From: Deltaproteobacteria bacterium | GTDB lineage: Bacteria; Desulfobacterota; DSM-4660; Desulfatiglandales; B25-G16 | Direction: 5' to 3' | Assembly: GCA_003646875.1 (NCBI GenBank) | Contig: QMLT01000045.1 | Location: 1-9,996, forward strand | DNA: 9,996 bases | Part shown: positions 1-7,609 of the stretch, one piece after another | How positions within the stretch are numbered: position 1 is the first letter of the stretch | Layout of the letters: each line of letters begins with the position of its first letter | Program-made: the position numbers and the translations under genes | The notes under the pieces: generated by a model | Told to the model about the DNA's origin: nothing | The model's input: only the letters and a program-made list of their open reading frames with translations | Database searches by the model: none

Positions 1-12
1 CAATAAACACAA

Positions 13-2886
13 ATGTCTATAACCGATATAGTTATCAGAGGGGCGAGGCAGCATAATCTTAAGAACATAGATGTTACTATCCCTCGAAACAAATTAGTCG
101 TTATTACCGGATTGTCTGGTTCAGGTAAATCAACGCTTGCGTTTGACACCATCTATGCCGAGGGACAGAGGAGATATGTAGAGTCGCTTTCTACCTATGC
201 GAGGCAATTCTTAGAGAAGATGGATAAGCCAGATGTGGATTCCATTGAGGGTCTTTCTCCTGCCATTTCTATTCAGGCTCGATCCACCAGCAAAAATCCA
301 AGGTCGACAGTGGGTACTGTGACCGAGATCTATGATTACCTGAGGCTTTTATTTGCAAGGATTGGACATCCCTTTTGTCCCCATTGTGATATTCCCATTA
401 CGTCCCAATCCGTTCAACAGGTTGTAGATAAGATAATGACCTTTAAGGATGGAAGCAAGATCCAGATTTTATCCCCCGTGGTGGATGGCAGGAAAGGAGA
501 ACACGCTCATCTGCTTGACCGTTTGAGAAAAGAAGGTTTTGTAAGAGTTGAGATTGACGGAAATGTCATGTTGCTTGATTCTGACATCAACCTGGATAAA
601 AAAAAGAAGCATTCTATCAGGGTAATTATTGACAGATTAATAGTAAACAAAACCATACAAAGAAGACTTACCGATTCCCTGGAATTGGCATTTACATTAT
701 CAGATGGGTTGGCAATTGTGGATCTCATTGGTGAGAAAGAGTACCGCTTTAGCCAAAGTGCAACTTGCCCTGCATGTGGTTTTAGCTTCCCGCCACTGAC
801 TCCCCAGATGTTTTCCTTTAACAATCCCTTAGGGGCTTGTGAGGAATGTGGTGGTCTTGGAATCAAGATGTACTTTGACCCCGATTTAATTGTTCCAGAC
901 CCCGACCTTTCGTTAAGAGAGGGAGCAATTGAACCATGGGCGGGCAGGCATTCTATCTATTTTCATCAGATGCTGGACTCCCTTGTTCAGCATTATCAAA
1001 TTGATCTATACACACCTTTTAGGGATCTCCCAGAACACGTTCAAAAGGCGTTTCTCTATGGTTCAGGAAAAGAGGAGATTAGATTCTATTTTGACAGAGA
1101 CGATAGACGCCATTTTTATAAAAAGCCCTTTGAGGGCATTATACCAAACCTCAACCGAAGGTACCACGAGACAGATTCTTCTGTTTCTAAGGAATGGATA
1201 GAGAGATTCATGAATATTAGGCCCTGCCCGAGATGTAATGGAGCAAGATTAAAAGAAGAAAGTCTCGCTGTAAAGATAGGTGGGGAATCCATCGCTGAGA
1301 TAACCTCATTTTTTATTAATAAGACCCATGAGTATTTTCAAGGGCTGAGTCTAACAAAAAAGGAAGAGATAATAGGCGGGCAAATACTCAAGGAGATTAT
1401 TAAAAGGCTTGGCTTTTTAGAGAGCGTGGGGCTTGACTACATTTCTCTTGATAGGTCTACATCGACACTTTCAGGTGGAGAAGAGATGCGGATCAGGTTG
1501 GCTACTCAGATTGGTTCTTCTCTTTCCGGTGTATTATATGTCTTGGATGAACCAAGCATTGGATTGCATCACAGGGACAACAATAAACTCTTACAAACCC
1601 TTAAACGCCTGAAGGAATTGGGTAATACGGTAATAGTTGTGGAGCATGATCCTAAAACGATACTTTCAGCAGATTATATTATAGATATGGGGCCAGGGGC
1701 CGGTGAGCAGGGTGGTAACGTAGTATTTACCGGCACTCCAGCGGAGATTGTGAAAGACAAAAACTCATTGACTGGTCAGTATCTTTCGGGAAGACTCTCC
1801 ATCCCTGTTCCAGCCATTAGAAGAAAAGGCAATGGAAAGCAGTTAGTGATTGAAGGGGCAGCAGAGAATAACCTTAAAAATATTGATGTTACTATTCCTT
1901 TGGGTACTTTTACCTGCATTACCGGTGTTTCAGGCTCTGGCAAAAGCAGTTTGATAAACCAGATTCTCTATCCTGCGCTGGCACAAAAATTTTATCATTC
2001 AAAGGAAAGGGTTGGTCGAATGAAGAGGATACTGGGTACAGAGTATCTGGATAAGGCAATTAACATAGACCAAAACCCTATCGGAAGAACCCCAAGGTCT
2101 AATCCAGCTACCTATACAGGGGTATTCACCCATATCAGAGATCTATTCTCTCGGCTGCCAGAATCCCGGGCCAGGGGGTATAAACCAGGCAGGTTTAGTT
2201 TTAATGTAGAAGGAGGAAGGTGCCAGTCTTGCAAGGGTGATGGGATTATCAAAATTGAGATGCATTTCCTTCCGGATGTATATGTTACCTGTGATGTGTG
2301 TAAGGGGTTGAGGTATAATCGGGATACCCTTGAGATACGGTATAAAGGAAAGAACATTGCAGATGTGCTTGATATGACTGTAGCTGAGGCTATGGGATTT
2401 TTTTCTCCTATACCCCAGATTAGAGGTCGGTTAGAGTTATTGTATAATGTTGGACTTGGATATATAAAACTTGGACAGTCTGCCACCACTCTTTCAGGCG
2501 GTGAGGCGCAGAGGATAAAACTGGCGCGAGAGTTGGGGAAAAAAAATACAGGAAGAACTCTGTATCTATTGGATGAGCCTACAACTGGACTTCATTTCGC
2601 AGACATACAGAAACTCCTGGATGTCTTAAATCATTTAGTTGATTTGGATAACACGATTGTCGTAATAGAGCATAATATGGATATTATTAAGTCAGCTGAT
2701 TATATAATTGATTTGGGTCCGGAAGGGGGGGAGAAGGGGGGCTTTATTGTTGGTTCTGGTTTACCAGAGGAGATTGTCTCTATTAAGGAATCTTATACCG
2801 GCCAGTTTCTAAAAGAAATAATATCCGGGCCGAGGCTTGACAGGCAAAATGGAGAAGAATATACTCTCTCGGCAAAAATGAGGTAA
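13..2886 (+). CDS. uvrA: UvrA, excinuclease ABC subunit A
   Basis: This 957-residue protein is the damage-recognition ATPase of nucleotide excision repair; as a dimer it loads UvrB onto damaged DNA in the cytoplasm. Both ABC modules are intact. The N-terminal module has a Walker A motif (GLSGSGKST, residues 33-41), a signature LSGGE (486-490) and a Walker B ending in DEP (about 512-514). The C-terminal module has GVSGSGKSS (638-646), LSGGE (827-831) and LLDEP (852-856). Cysteine pairs C252/C255 with C276/C279 and C737/C740 with C760/C763 match the family's zinc modules; further CxxC pairs lie at 122/125 and 405/408. The length is slightly above the roughly 940 residues usual for the family, partly from a polar C-terminal tail of about 20 residues. 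Only 12 bases precede the ATG and no clear ribosome binding site is visible, but the N-terminal sequence fits the family start. The DsrE-like gene begins 28 bases downstream. Confidence 0.98.
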   Translation: MSITDIVIRGARQHNLKNIDVTIPRNKLVVITGLSGSGKSTLAFDTIYAEGQRRYVESLSTYARQFLEKMDKPDVDSIEGLSPAISIQARSTSKNPRSTVGTVTEIYDYLRLLFARIGHPFCPHCDIPITSQSVQQVVDKIMTFKDGSKIQILSPVVDGRKGEHAHLLDRLRKEGFVRVEIDGNVMLLDSDINLDKKKKHSIRVIIDRLIVNKTIQRRLTDSLELAFTLSDGLAIVDLIGEKEYRFSQSATCPACGFSFPPLTPQMFSFNNPLGACEECGGLGIKMYFDPDLIVPDPDLSLREGAIEPWAGRHSIYFHQMLDSLVQHYQIDLYTPFRDLPEHVQKAFLYGSGKEEIRFYFDRDDRRHFYKKPFEGIIPNLNRRYHETDSSVSKEWIERFMNIRPCPRCNGARLKEESLAVKIGGESIAEITSFFINKTHEYFQGLSLTKKEEIIGGQILKEIIKRLGFLESVGLDYISLDRSTSTLSGGEEMRIRLATQIGSSLSGVLYVLDEPSIGLHHRDNNKLLQTLKRLKELGNTVIVVEHDPKTILSADYIIDMGPGAGEQGGNVVFTGTPAEIVKDKNSLTGQYLSGRLSIPVPAIRRKGNGKQLVIEGAAENNLKNIDVTIPLGTFTCITGVSGSGKSSLINQILYPALAQKFYHSKERVGRMKRILGTEYLDKAINIDQNPIGRTPRSNPATYTGVFTHIRDLFSRLPESRARGYKPGRFSFNVEGGRCQSCKGDGIIKIEMHFLPDVYVTCDVCKGLRYNRDTLEIRYKGKNIADVLDMTVAEAMGFFSPIPQIRGRLELLYNVGLGYIKLGQSATTLSGGEAQRIKLARELGKKNTGRTLYLLDEPTTGLHFADIQKLLDVLNHLVDLDNTIVVIEHNMDIIKSADYIIDLGPEGGEKGGFIVGSGLPEEIVSIKESYTGQFLKEIISGPRLDRQNGEEYTLSAKMR

Positions 2887-2914
2887 GGGATCATCAGAAA
2901 GGGGGACAAGAACA

Positions 2915-3361
2915 ATGGCAGTTGCGGAAAACATTCTTATTTTCATAAACACAGGGCCTGATAAGCGATGGAATCATTATACAGCCTATACTATTGCCTG
3001 GGTGGCACGGAGATATTATAATGTAAAAAAGGTTACTATTTTATATGGCCCACAAGCAGTTGCAATGACCAGGAAAGGCACCCTGGCAAAATTTGTCATG
3101 ACACCTGATGTGAAGGAATTAACTGCCTCTCAGTTTGAGGGATTAAAGGCAGAAAAACTGCCGGATAACATGGAACAGCTTGCACGGTTTGAAAAAGATA
3201 AAATGAAGATATCCATAGTTTCATGCGGCACATTTCACGTGCTTGATGGATTTGCAAAGGAAATTGACGATAAATCAAATATAGAAGATTTTATTGATCC
3301 AATAAATTTGTATGAGGCGTGCAAACTCATGTTAGAGGCAGATCGAATCTTGTATTATTAG
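2915..3361 (+). CDS. DsrE/DsrF-like family small protein
   Basis: This 148-residue soluble protein resembles the DsrE/DsrF/TusD-like fold. It opens with a beta strand and a turn, ILIFINTGPDK (about residues 7-17), followed by a helix and a second strand with VTILYGP (40-46). A strand then leads to a cysteine in IVSCGTF (C104), and the end, LMLEADRILYY (138-148), matches the family's usual terminal helix and strand. Known members carry sulfur as a cysteine persulfide or act as small redox proteins. C104 sits where DsrE-like proteins often have a conserved cysteine; C136 is a second cysteine. There is no signal peptide or membrane segment. A purine-rich GGGGGA precedes the ATG at good spacing. 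No dsrF, dsrH or tus partner is adjacent; uvrA lies upstream and a histidine kinase downstream. The fold is fairly likely, but the substrate and partner cannot be told. Confidence 0.65.
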   Translation: MAVAENILIFINTGPDKRWNHYTAYTIAWVARRYYNVKKVTILYGPQAVAMTRKGTLAKFVMTPDVKELTASQFEGLKAEKLPDNMEQLARFEKDKMKISIVSCGTFHVLDGFAKEIDDKSNIEDFIDPINLYEACKLMLEADRILYY

Positions 3362-3365
3362 GAGG
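3361..3365 (+). promoter_or_regulatory. Strong Shine-Dalgarno GGAGG with no well-spaced start
   Basis: GGAGG begins on the last base of the DsrE-like gene's TAG stop. It would normally serve a gene starting 5-9 bases later, but the only nearby ATG (3367) is one base away. The kinase ATG at 3423 is 57 bases away and has only a weak A-rich sequence (AAAAAAAG) before it. It may drive the short leader ORF 3367-3426, or it may be a remnant. Confidence 0.5.
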
Positions 3366-3366
3366 A

Positions 3367-3426
3367 ATGGAGTGCTTTAATTTGGGCGAAGGCGTTAAAT
3401 TCTGGTTTAAAAAAAGATTACGATGA
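3367..3426 (+). CDS. Possible 19-residue leader peptide, coupled to the kinase
   Basis: An ATG just after the GGAGG at 3361-3365 opens a 19-codon frame encoding MECFNLGEGVKFWFKKRLR. It ends at TGA 3424-3426, which overlaps the kinase ATG (3423-3425) as ATGA. That overlap is the usual arrangement for translational coupling and would help explain the kinase's weak ribosome binding site. The peptide is basic and aromatic at its C-terminus (KFWFKKRLR). Against it, the Shine-Dalgarno is only one base from this ATG, and an ORF this short can arise by chance. I do not recognise the peptide. Confidence 0.3.
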   Translation: MECFNLGEGVKFWFKKRLR

Positions 3427-5516
3427 GAGAAATTTTGCAAAATTCAAACATTGTTATTGTGGGTGGAGGTAAGGTTTGTAGGGCTGTCCTTGCAATTATC
3501 CTTGGAAAGAATTTTATTAACCATAAACTCAGCATCCTGGGTGTAGCAGATATAAATGATAAGGCCGAGGGTTTGGTATATGCAAAAGAGAGAGGGATAT
3601 TCACTACCACGGACTACAAGGATCTTTTTACCATTAAAGGTTTGAATTTAATTATCGAGTTAACAGGAGATAATGAAGTTCTGGAGAAACTTAAGAAAAA
3701 TAAGCCCGCAAAAGTAAGGTTGATAGATCACCTCGAGGCCATGTCAGTCTGGGACTTTCTTCAGATAGAAGAAGAAAGGGTGAGAATTAAGAAGGATTTA
3801 AAAAAATATATAAATGAGCCGGAGAGGATTAAAACAGAGTTTGATCGTTTTTCCGAGCAGCTTGCCAAGATTGTGGAAGAAAGGACGAGGCATTTGCAAA
3901 CAGTAGAGAAGGAGCTTGTTGAGAGGGAAAGAGCCTTATCACAGATTATCCAGGGAAATACCATACCTACCTTTGTCATAAACAAAGATCATATTGTAAC
4001 CCATTGGAATATTGCCTGCGAGAAGTTAACTGGCTATAAGTCTGATGAGATAGTTGGGACAAATAAACAATGGTTGCCTTTCAGGGCAGAAGAAAGACCA
4101 ATCATGGCCGATGTTATTGTGGATGGAATGAATGAAAAAGAGATAAAGAATTATTATGGACAGAAGTGGAGCAATTCGGCCCTCATTGAAGGAGCGTATG
4201 AGGCAGAAGAATTCTTTCCAAACATAGGTGAGAAAGGTAAATGGCTTTTTTTTACAGCCGCGCCGATAAAAGGGTCTGATGGAAAGACGGTAGGATCGAT
4301 TGAAACACTCTGGGATACAACAGAGCGCAAAGAGGCGCAGGAGGCTCTGCAGAGAGCGCATGATGAACTGGAAATGCGGGTAGAGCAAAGAACAGCGGAA
4401 CTCAAAAAGGTTAATGAGGAATTGCGCAGATCAGAGGAAAAATATAAAACCCTCTTTGATAGCGCTCCTAATCCTATTTTTATTATGGACAGACATAGCT
4501 TTAGCATTATAGATGTCAATACAACGGCTGTGGATTGTTATCAGCAATCAAGAGAAGAATTATTGAAGAAGTCATTTTTTGATCTGTTATTTGAAGAGGA
4601 TAAAGAACTTGAAGAGGGACTAAAAAAACTCACTAACAATCAATGTGTTTTTTATCCCAGGAGGAGACACATCAGAAAAGGAGGAGAACCCTTTTATGTG
4701 AATATTGTGGCATGTCATGCAGTGCATTTGGGTAAAGAAAATGTGATAGCAACTACAACAGATATTAATGAGACTGTAGAAAAGGAGGCGCAGTTGGTAC
4801 AGGCCAGCAAACTCGCTACTCTGGGAACTCTGGCCTCAGGAATGGCACATGAATTAACACAACCCTTGAATGTGATTCAGGTTGCAAGTGATTTCTTTTT
4901 GAAGAAGATCAAAAAGGGCGAGGAGATTTCCAAAGATGAGTTGAGTATCATGGCTGAAGAAATAGGTAGCCATGTGGACAGGGCATCAAAAGTAATTAAG
5001 CATATGAGAGAATTTGCCAGGCAATCTGACCTCACCAGGTCCGAGTTAAATATAAACGAACCTATTAAAGACGTGTTCAAGGTTATGGGCCAGCAACTAA
5101 GGGTGCACCAGATAGGTGTCGAGCTCGATCTTGACCCAAATGTGCCTCATATTATGGCAGAGCATAACCGGCTGGAGCAAGTCTTTGTCAATTTAGTAAC
5201 CAATGCCATGTATGCAATGGATGATAAGGCCCTGCGATGGAGAGACAAGAAATGGAAGAAATTGCTTAAGATAAAATCATTCCCTTATGATAATAAAGTT
5301 GTGGTGACAGTATCCGATACTGGTAAAGGGATTCCAACAGAGATAATGGATAAGATATTTGAGCCTTTTTTTACCACCAGAGAGGTGGGCCAGGGCACCG
5401 GATTGGGCATGAGTATCAGTTATAGAATTATCAGTGACTACGGTGGAACAATTGAGATAGAAAGCGAGGTAGATAAAGGGACTACATTCACATTGAAATT
5501 TCCCGCTGTAGAATGA
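3423..5516 (+). CDS. Soluble PAS histidine kinase with N-terminal Rossmann-like domain
   Basis: This 697-residue sensor kinase has no membrane segment, so it senses a cytoplasmic signal. Residues 8-110 look like a Rossmann dinucleotide-binding domain: a strand and glycine turn (IVIVGGGK, 10-17), an acidic strand end (GVADIND, 40-46) and IIELTGD (77-83). A charged helical stretch with coiled-coil character follows (about 112-175). PAS 1 covers about 172-303 and carries an extra segment near 240-270. After a second helical linker (304-340) comes PAS 2 (341-455). The HisKA domain has MAHELTQPLN with phosphoacceptor H476. The ATPase domain has N590/N594, DTGKGI (632-637), FEPFFTT (646-652) and GQGTGLG (656-662), all intact. 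The HELTQPLN form resembles NtrB/DctB-like kinases. An in-frame TAA at 3408 limits the start, so ATG 3423 is the natural choice. The hybrid kinase begins 29 bases downstream and is a likely partner. Confidence 0.93.
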   Translation: MREILQNSNIVIVGGGKVCRAVLAIILGKNFINHKLSILGVADINDKAEGLVYAKERGIFTTTDYKDLFTIKGLNLIIELTGDNEVLEKLKKNKPAKVRLIDHLEAMSVWDFLQIEEERVRIKKDLKKYINEPERIKTEFDRFSEQLAKIVEERTRHLQTVEKELVERERALSQIIQGNTIPTFVINKDHIVTHWNIACEKLTGYKSDEIVGTNKQWLPFRAEERPIMADVIVDGMNEKEIKNYYGQKWSNSALIEGAYEAEEFFPNIGEKGKWLFFTAAPIKGSDGKTVGSIETLWDTTERKEAQEALQRAHDELEMRVEQRTAELKKVNEELRRSEEKYKTLFDSAPNPIFIMDRHSFSIIDVNTTAVDCYQQSREELLKKSFFDLLFEEDKELEEGLKKLTNNQCVFYPRRRHIRKGGEPFYVNIVACHAVHLGKENVIATTTDINETVEKEAQLVQASKLATLGTLASGMAHELTQPLNVIQVASDFFLKKIKKGEEISKDELSIMAEEIGSHVDRASKVIKHMREFARQSDLTRSELNINEPIKDVFKVMGQQLRVHQIGVELDLDPNVPHIMAEHNRLEQVFVNLVTNAMYAMDDKALRWRDKKWKKLLKIKSFPYDNKVVVTVSDTGKGIPTEIMDKIFEPFFTTREVGQGTGLGMSISYRIISDYGGTIEIESEVDKGTTFTLKFPAVE

Positions 5517-5545
5517 TAGAGTTACTTGAGTAAACACAAGAAAAG

Positions 5546-7096
5546 ATGCCCAAACTTTTAATCATAGATGATGAAGAGGGGATAAGAAAGGTCTTAACCC
5601 TTTCTCTTACAAATGATGGATATGATGTATCAGCGGCAGCGGGAGGTGAAGAGGGTATTGAGATATTTAAAAGGGAATCACCGCCCATAATCTTAACAGA
5701 TATAAAGATGCCAGGCATGGACGGGATCGAGACCTTGAAGCAGATCAAGGAACTAAACCCCGATGCCGAGGTGATAATGATAACCGGCCATGGAGATATG
5801 GATTTAGCTATAGAGGCCCTTAAACTTGATGCCTCAGATTTCCTTAACAAGCCTATAAAGGATGAGGCGCTCTCAATCGCCTTAAAGAGAGCAGAACAAA
5901 GGATATCAATAAAGCAGAAGCTGAAGGCCTATACCGATGACCTTGAGCGAATGGTAAGAATTGCTACAGAGGAGGTAAAAAGGAGAGCTGAGTTTCAGAA
6001 TAAACTCATCACGTCTTCGAATGACGCCATTATCGCTACAGACGAGAAGGGTGATATTATCATCTATAATAAAGGCGCGGAAGGAATATTTGGGCACAGT
6101 CGTTCTGAAATAATACGAAAGATGAATATTGACCGGCTTTATCCACAAGAAATAGCTTCAGAATTCAGGTCTGGATTAGAAATGAGAAGCAATATCGATC
6201 TATCAGAGTGGAAAGAGGTTGATATTCTCAGCAAGAATGGAGAGATTGTTCCTGCAAGATTTTCAGGCTCTATTCTCTATGCAGAAGATGAGGTGGTAGG
6301 TAGTGTTGGTTTCTTTCAGGATTTAAGAGAGATAAAAAGACTGCAGAAAGAATTGATTACATCTGAGAGATTGGCAGCCACAGGGCAGACTGTGGCAGGT
6401 CTTGCCCATTATATAAAAAATATCTTAAATGGGCTTAAGGGTGGCGCCTATGTATTAAATGTTGCGCTTGACAAGAGTGACACAGATAAGATAGAAAGCG
6501 GTTGGAAAATGATCGAGAGGAATGTAGGGAGGATATCCGACCTCGTTCTTGACTTGCTTGCATACTCTAAGGAGCGTCAACCGGAAAAAGAAAACTGTTT
6601 TCCTAATGAGATAATAAAAGAGGTGTATGCCCTTATGGAATCAAGGGCGGCAGAGAACAATATTGAAATAAAAATAGATCTTGATCCTTTATTAGGCGAA
6701 GTATATATAGATCCGAAGGCTATCCATCGATCTCTATTGAACCTTGTTTCCAATGCCATCGATGCTTGCATATTTGATTCCACATCAAAAAAGCGCTGGC
6801 AGGTTAAGATAACTTCATCAATAGAAGAAAATCATGTAATAAGATTCGAGGTGGTTGATAATGGGATCGGTATGGATAAAGAGACAAAGGAGAAAATTTT
6901 TTCCTCTCTTTTTAGCACCAAGGGAGAGAGAGGAACCGGATTAGGTCTATTGGTAACCGAAAAGATAATCAAAGAAAATGGAGGGATGATACAGGTAGCC
7001 TCTCAAAAAGGAAGTGGAACTACATTCACTGTCTACTTGCCATATCAAGAGGTAACAGAAAACAGTAGGCAGCGGGAAGTAAGCAGTAGGCGGTAA
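5546..7096 (+). CDS. Hybrid REC-PAS-histidine kinase
   Basis: This 516-residue protein combines a receiver, a PAS domain and a kinase core and has no membrane segments. The N-terminal receiver (1-120) keeps the full active site: D8/D9, phosphoacceptor D52, T80 and K102. A helical linker (120-150) leads to one PAS domain (about 150-262). The dimerisation helix carries GLAHYIKNILNGL with H288 as likely phosphoacceptor; the H-x-I-K-N form differs from the HExxxP type of the upstream kinase. The ATPase domain has N399/N403, DNGIGM (438-443), FSSLFSTK (452-459) and GTGLGL (463-468). With the receiver at the N-terminus, it could accept phosphate from the upstream kinase and adjust its own output. 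The domain ends near residue 500; the last 14 or so residues are encoded largely by a short DNA repeat (7063-7100) that also contains the stop codon. The sequence before the ATG is A-rich with only a weak ribosome binding site. Confidence 0.93.
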   Translation: MPKLLIIDDEEGIRKVLTLSLTNDGYDVSAAAGGEEGIEIFKRESPPIILTDIKMPGMDGIETLKQIKELNPDAEVIMITGHGDMDLAIEALKLDASDFLNKPIKDEALSIALKRAEQRISIKQKLKAYTDDLERMVRIATEEVKRRAEFQNKLITSSNDAIIATDEKGDIIIYNKGAEGIFGHSRSEIIRKMNIDRLYPQEIASEFRSGLEMRSNIDLSEWKEVDILSKNGEIVPARFSGSILYAEDEVVGSVGFFQDLREIKRLQKELITSERLAATGQTVAGLAHYIKNILNGLKGGAYVLNVALDKSDTDKIESGWKMIERNVGRISDLVLDLLAYSKERQPEKENCFPNEIIKEVYALMESRAAENNIEIKIDLDPLLGEVYIDPKAIHRSLLNLVSNAIDACIFDSTSKKRWQVKITSSIEENHVIRFEVVDNGIGMDKETKEKIFSSLFSTKGERGTGLGLLVTEKIIKENGGMIQVASQKGSGTTFTVYLPYQEVTENSRQREVSSRR

Positions 7097-7100
7097 GCAG
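7063..7100 (+). repeat. Degenerate direct repeats over the hybrid kinase 3' end
   Basis: CAGTAGGC occurs at 7063-7070 and 7084-7091, and GTAAGCAG at 7079-7086 and 7093-7100. The interleaved units look unlike coding sequence, yet they supply the kinase's last codons (ending SRQREVSSRR) and its TAA stop (7094-7096). This fits a short intergenic repeat that grew or inserted into the 3' end of the gene. Confidence 0.7.
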
Positions 7101-7124
7101 ATTTCATACTCCCTGCTGCTTGCC
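7092..7124 (+). other. Hairpin overlapping the hybrid kinase stop codon
   Basis: GGTAAGCAG (7092-7100) can pair with CTGCTTGCC (7116-7124), giving a 9-base-pair stem with one G-U pair and a 15-base loop. The TAA stop lies in the left arm. No run of T follows, so it is not a standard rho-independent terminator. It could stabilise mRNA ends or partly separate the kinase pair from the receiver gene. Confidence 0.5.
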
Positions 7125-7175
7125 TGACGGGTGCCAATCCCAATAAACCCAACAAACTCAGAAAACCCTATTTAA

Positions 7176-7181
7176 GGGAGG
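7176..7181 (+). promoter_or_regulatory. Strong ribosome binding site of the receiver gene
   Basis: GGGAGG lies 7 bases before the ATG at 7189 and fixes the start. It is much stronger than the sites before the two kinase genes, which suggests the receiver protein is made in larger amounts than the kinases. Confidence 0.75.
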
Positions 7182-7188
7182 ATTTAGT

Positions 7189-7581
7189 ATGGCAAAAAAA
7201 GTACTTAACGTTGAGGATGATGCCGATATAAGAACATTTGTTACAACTGTTCTGGAGGAAAATGGTTATACACCAATCATGGCAATAGATGGCGCGGAGG
7301 GGATGGAAAAGGTAAAAAAAGAGAGACCAGATCTAATTATCCTGGATATATTGATGCCAAGAGAGAGCGGCATTAAAATGTATCATGAGTTAAAGCTCGA
7401 CCCATCTTTTAAAGACATCCCGATTGTTATGCTCTCCGGGGTTTCAAAAAGGACATTTCTCAGATCCCAGGCGGCCTTGACTGAGTTTGGTGATGAAACT
7501 GTACCTGAACCTCAGGCATATCTTGAAAAACCAGTAGAACCGGAAGATCTGGCTGAGACATTAAAGAAAATTTTAGGCTGA
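7189..7581 (+). CDS. Single-domain response regulator (CheY-like)
   Basis: This 130-residue protein is a receiver domain only, with no DNA-binding or enzymatic output. Its active site is complete: acidic residues E9/D10/D11, phosphoacceptor D53 in LIILDILMP, S83 at the usual Ser/Thr position and K114 in YLEKPV. The distance from S83 to K114 is 31 residues, compared with 22 between T87 and K109 of CheY, so the beta4-beta5 region has an insertion of about 9 residues around 85-110 that includes VPEPQ. A response regulator without an output domain normally acts by binding a partner or relaying phosphate. The two upstream kinases are the obvious candidate donors, and the universal stress protein gene starts 28 bases downstream. 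A strong ribosome binding site supports the ATG. Confidence 0.94.
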   Translation: MAKKVLNVEDDADIRTFVTTVLEENGYTPIMAIDGAEGMEKVKKERPDLIILDILMPRESGIKMYHELKLDPSFKDIPIVMLSGVSKRTFLRSQAALTEFGDETVPEPQAYLEKPVEPEDLAETLKKILG

Positions 7582-7599
7582 TCTAAATTAAGAGGAATT

Positions 7600-7604
7600 G
7601 GGAG
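7600..7604 (+). promoter_or_regulatory. Ribosome binding site deciding the first Usp start
   Basis: GGGAG ends 5 bases before ATG 7610. The alternative in-frame TTG at 7598 would overlap this site, and its own upstream AGAGGA is only one base away. ATG 7610 is therefore preferred. Confidence 0.65.
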
Positions 7605-7609
7605 ATATT

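Noticed and set aside
507..866. Long antisense open frames, for example opposite uvrA
   Set aside because: They lie opposite strongly conserved coding sequence, and their translations show no recognisable domain.
2725..2741. G7 and G6 runs near the 3' end of uvrA, possible phase variation
   Set aside because: They encode the glycine-rich PEGGEKGG, which resembles the GPGAGEQGG stretch at the same place in the N-terminal module, so GGG codon choice explains them. The frame is intact and uvrA is not a usual phase-variable gene.
7120..7152. Possible sigma-70 promoter before the receiver gene
   Set aside because: A TTGCCT at 7120-7125 is followed at suitable spacing only by ATAAAC, a poor -10 match.
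7598..7609. TTG start four codons upstream for the first Usp gene
   Set aside because: Its upstream purine stretch is one base away, whereas ATG 7610 has GGGAG at 5 bases.
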